From Isotricha intestinalis (taxonomy: Eukaryota > Ciliophora > Litostomatea > Vestibuliferida > Isotrichidae), in the NCBI GenBank assembly GCA_023807065.1, contig JAJJLU010003808.1, positions 1-30,087 of the forward strand: a DNA stretch of 30,087 nt. Reading direction: 5' to 3'. The notes beneath the pieces are model-generated. The model was not told the origin of the DNA, did not search any database, and saw nothing but the letters and a program-made list of their open reading frames with translations. This document shows, in pieces, positions 27,532-30,087 of the stretch (positions are counted from its first letter, which is position 1; every line of letters begins with the position of its first letter). The position numbers and the translations under genes were made by a program.

Positions 27532-28068
27532 ATGAGCAGAGTAAAGAAAACAACTGTAACCAAAACAACAGTAACAAAAACTTCATCAGGTGGATTTGAC
27601 CCAAAAAATTATGAAAAAAATGGATTAACTGCAGATGAAGTAATCGAAATTAAAGAAGCTTTTGATTTATTCGACAGCGACAAATCAGGTCAAATTGATA
27701 CAAATGAATTAAAACAAGCTCTTCAAAATTTAGGTATTGATGCTAAAAATCAAACTTTACAAAATATGTTAGCTGATATTGATAAAAACGGATCTGGAGA
27801 TATTGATTTTGATGAATTCATTGATATGATGACTGCTAAAATGAGTGATAAAGATACTAGAGAAGATTTACAAAAAGTTTTCGATTTATTCCTTGGAGAT
27901 GATGATGCTGATAAAATTGAAATTAAACATTTAAAAAGAGTTGTTAAAGAATTAAATGAAAATTTAAGTGATGATGAATTAAATGAAATGATTACTAGAG
28001 CTGATACTGATAGAGATGGAAAAGTTTCTTTTGAAGAATTCTATAACATTATGACTAAAAAAATCTAA
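27532..28068 (+). CDS. Centrin (caltractin) family EF-hand protein
   Basis: A 178-residue calcium-binding protein of basal bodies, centrosomes and contractile fibres. It has four EF-hands. EF1 (loop D48-E59, DSDKSGQIDTNE), EF2 (D84-E95, DKNGSGDIDFDE) and EF4 (D158-E169, DTDRDGKVSFEE) have full sets of ligands. EF3 (about 121-133, LGDDDADKIEIKH) has an extra residue and lacks the acidic first position and the central glycine, so it should not bind calcium. KHLKRVVKELNENLSDDELN after it is the classic centrin 'LKRVAKELGENLTDEEL', which separates it from calmodulin. The N-terminus carries a threonine/lysine repeat (KKTTVTKTTVTKTSS), a likely phosphorylation and filament-contact tail. Presence suits an organism with flagella or a related microtubule-organising centre. 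Ends in TAA. Confidence 0.95.
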   Translation: MSRVKKTTVTKTTVTKTSSGGFDPKNYEKNGLTADEVIEIKEAFDLFDSDKSGQIDTNELKQALQNLGIDAKNQTLQNMLADIDKNGSGDIDFDEFIDMMTAKMSDKDTREDLQKVFDLFLGDDDADKIEIKHLKRVVKELNENLSDDELNEMITRADTDRDGKVSFEEFYNIMTKKI

Positions 28069-29241
28069 ATGATAGTCATTTTTAGATAAGAATTTTTTTA
28101 TTTAACTAAAAATCTTTATCTTTTTAATCTTTCTTTTATTCTTCTTTATTTTATTTTTTTTTGATTTTTTTTTTCTTTTGATTCTTTCTTTTATTTTTTT
28201 AATAATTATTTTTAAAAATTAATAATTTTTACGGTTAGCCAACTAAATTTACGGTTAGAATTTCTTTAAATAAATAATTAAAAAAAATAATTTTTTTTAA
28301 ATTATTTTTTACACAAATTTTATTTATTTTTATCAGTTATTCATTTATATTAAAATGCTAAGTAAAAGATTTCAAAGATATTATTAAGTTATTATTTTTT
28401 TAAAGAAATATTTTCAATTCTTAATTAGTTTTAAATCGAAATATTATATTTATTATTTTAATCATATCTTTTCCTTCCTTCAATTTGATTTATTTCATTG
28501 ATTAATAGAAATTATATATTATTTTGATAAAACTCTTGAAATTAATAAAATTAATAAATATTATTTGAAATGATTTAATGAATGAAAAAGAAATAATTTA
28601 GGAAATAAAATATTCTTTTAATATTATAAATAAAAATTAATTTAAGTTTGATAAGACAAAAAATTGCTTAACAAAGAAAAGAAAGAAATTGTAATTGAGA
28701 TTTAATTTTATTTCAAGGTGAATGAAATATTGATTTAAAGTGAATAAAAAATTTGACAAATATACAATTAATTGTATGACATCTGTTTTTTGTTTGTAAA
28801 AAAAGAGAAATAATTAATCTTTAATTCTTACTTTTTTTAGATTTTGAAAAGCATAGTATTTCATAAAATTTAATTATAGTTTGAAAATAATTATTATAAA
28901 AAAAGAATAATAAGAGATTAACAATTTTATTATTCAAGAAATTCAAAAATAAATAATAAAAACAGATTTCAAAATCTTCTTAATCATTTATTCAAAAAAT
29001 TGAAACACTAATATTCTTCCCTTTAAATATAATATATTGAATTAACTTTTTTGATGAATATGAATAATAAAAACTTTTAGAAATAAAGATATTTGAAATT
29101 TTTATTCATTTTTTTAATTTTATTTTCTAAAACAATATTATTATTTATAATATTTATTTGATATTTATATCTTTTATTAATTGAGAATCAGAAACAAAAA
29201 CTATTTTTCTGAAGGAAAAGTGGAAATAGAATTAATTTTTT
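28069..29241. other. Intergenic region downstream of centrin
   Basis: This begins with a long thymidine-rich tract (about 28080-28200, mostly T with interspersed C) directly past the centrin stop, as might be found in a 3' UTR or 3'-end processing region. It holds a short direct repeat (28228-28258). The rest is AT-rich with no gene that I can support. Confidence 0.5.
28228..28258. repeat. 11-bp direct repeat, 20-bp period
   Basis: TTTACGGTTAG occurs at 28228-28238 and again at 28248-28258. The CGG content is unusual in this AT-only setting. Two copies only; no function is assigned. Confidence 0.5.
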
Positions 29242-29590
29242 TTAACATGTTATGATTATTTTCTTTTCATTTATTTTGTTTTTATTATTTTTTACTTTCT
29301 TTTTTTTTGAAGATTCTTTTAATGATTCATTTTCTTTTTTTTGGTTTTTATTTTCAATTGAAGTAATTTTATCATTTTAATTTATTTATTTCAATTTTTA
29401 AAGATTTGTTTTCTTTTTCAATTAAATTAATTTTATCTTTTAAATTATTTATTTCTAATTTAAATTCTTGTTTAATATTTTTATTTTCATCTTTTTGAGC
29501 CAAATAATCCTTTTCAATTAATATAATTTTATTACTTAAATTTTCTATATTTTTTGAAGAAATTAATTTAATTATTTCATAAAATAACAA
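29242..29590 (-). pseudogene. Frameshifted coiled-coil gene remnant
   Basis: A 72-codon minus-strand frame (29372-29590) without an ATG encodes a strict coiled coil: NLSNKIILIEKD, then NLKDKINLIEKENKSLK, and INKLK just before a TGA at 29372-29374. Skipping one T (29374) moves to a frame that continues the same repeat (DKITSIENKNQKKENESLK) for 44 codons to TAA at 29242-29244. The agreement of the three copies of (N/K)L(S/K)(N/D)KI...IE across the break is good evidence that a single-base insertion disrupted a former repeat protein. Upstream (to about 29830) the same kind of sequence can be traced only with many stops. The coding look is of a long coiled-coil protein; its identity is unknown. 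Confidence 0.5.
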
Positions 29591-30087
29591 TTATTAGAAA
29601 TTCTCACTACAATCAATACATAAATTCAATAATTATAATAAACGTTTACATTACATTTTCTTAATAATATATCATTTGTCTTCTTAAACTTTATTGGGGC
29701 TTCTTTGATTCTCTCAGTTAATATTTATTTCTTTTTATAACAGTAGTAATTACAGTAACTGTTTTTCTTCATCCATCTTCTCATAAATCTTCTATTTTTT
29801 ATCATTTTGAATAAAAATAAAAATGTTTTTTAATTAAAAGCCTGAATTACATCATAAAAAATATTTGAAAGCAAATCGTTAATGAATGATTGTAATATTA
29901 ACATTCCAAAATGAATAAAAATTTGAAGAGACCAATTTATTTTCATTAATATTTACTTTTTTGTATTATAAATATATTTACATTAGCAAATAAATTTATA
30001 AACATGAAACTCTTATTTCATCGTTAATTATTAAAAAAATCAATGCACCATTAATTACTAAATTTACTTTAAATATAAAAATTTAAA
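29591..30087. other. Intergenic right edge
   Basis: AT-rich sequence to the end of the window. On the minus strand short pieces such as KIYEKMDEEKQLL and ENQRSPNKV line up before the coiled-coil remnant, separated by stops at about chance density; they may be older parts of the same decayed gene. Nothing else seen. Confidence 0.4.

Overview
The window comes from the nuclear genome of an AT-rich microbial eukaryote. Recognisable genes are eukaryotic: eEF1B, an ESCRT-III subunit, a DCN1-type neddylation protein, centrin and pepsin-fold membrane proteins. There is no ribosome-binding-site or operon pattern. The 11 genes whose 3' ends I can place end with TAA (most), TAG (the DCN1-like gene) or TGA (the WD40 gene), and none has an internal stop, so the standard code applies. 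No intron is needed to explain the genes, with one possible exception (the ESCRT-III gene, whose N-terminus is missing). Genes are moderately AT-rich and are separated by 0.1-2.3 kb of extremely AT-rich DNA. I cannot name the lineage. One secreted protein is built like proteins of gut Firmicutes, which would suit an anaerobic or host-associated protist, but that is inference.

Layout, left to right: the 3' end of a WD40 gene (1-201, +); a coiled-coil protein with a conserved central block (503-2158, -), head-to-head with translation factor eEF1B beta/delta (2290-2901, +); a gene-poor stretch with weak coding remnants and one strong hairpin; a secreted two-domain protein of bacterial type (4143-5651, -); a histidine phosphatase (6799-7596, -); a DCN1-like protein with an N-myristoylation signal (8378-9265, -); a SWEET/MtN3 sugar-transporter pseudogene with five in-frame stops (9625-10311, -); a membrane-anchored pepsin-fold protein without its catalytic site (10672-12021, +); a 2634-residue cysteine-rich multi-pass surface protein (13202-21106, +); a 2.3 kb gene desert; a small orphan secreted protein (23398-24060, +); a second inactive pepsin-fold protein (24503-25837, -); a Vps2/CHMP2-like ESCRT-III protein (26073-26666, -); centrin (27532-28068, +); and a frameshifted coiled-coil remnant (29242-29590, -).

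The genes do not form one pathway. Two themes recur. First, there is a cell-surface or secreted set: the cysteine-rich giant, the two inactive pepsin-fold proteins, the bacterial-type beta-propeller protein and the orphan secreted protein. Second, gene decay is visible between intact genes, most clearly in the SWEET pseudogene. The two pepsin-fold proteins share the same substitution of the first catalytic motif and the same short cytoplasmic tail motif, which suggests a conserved non-proteolytic role.
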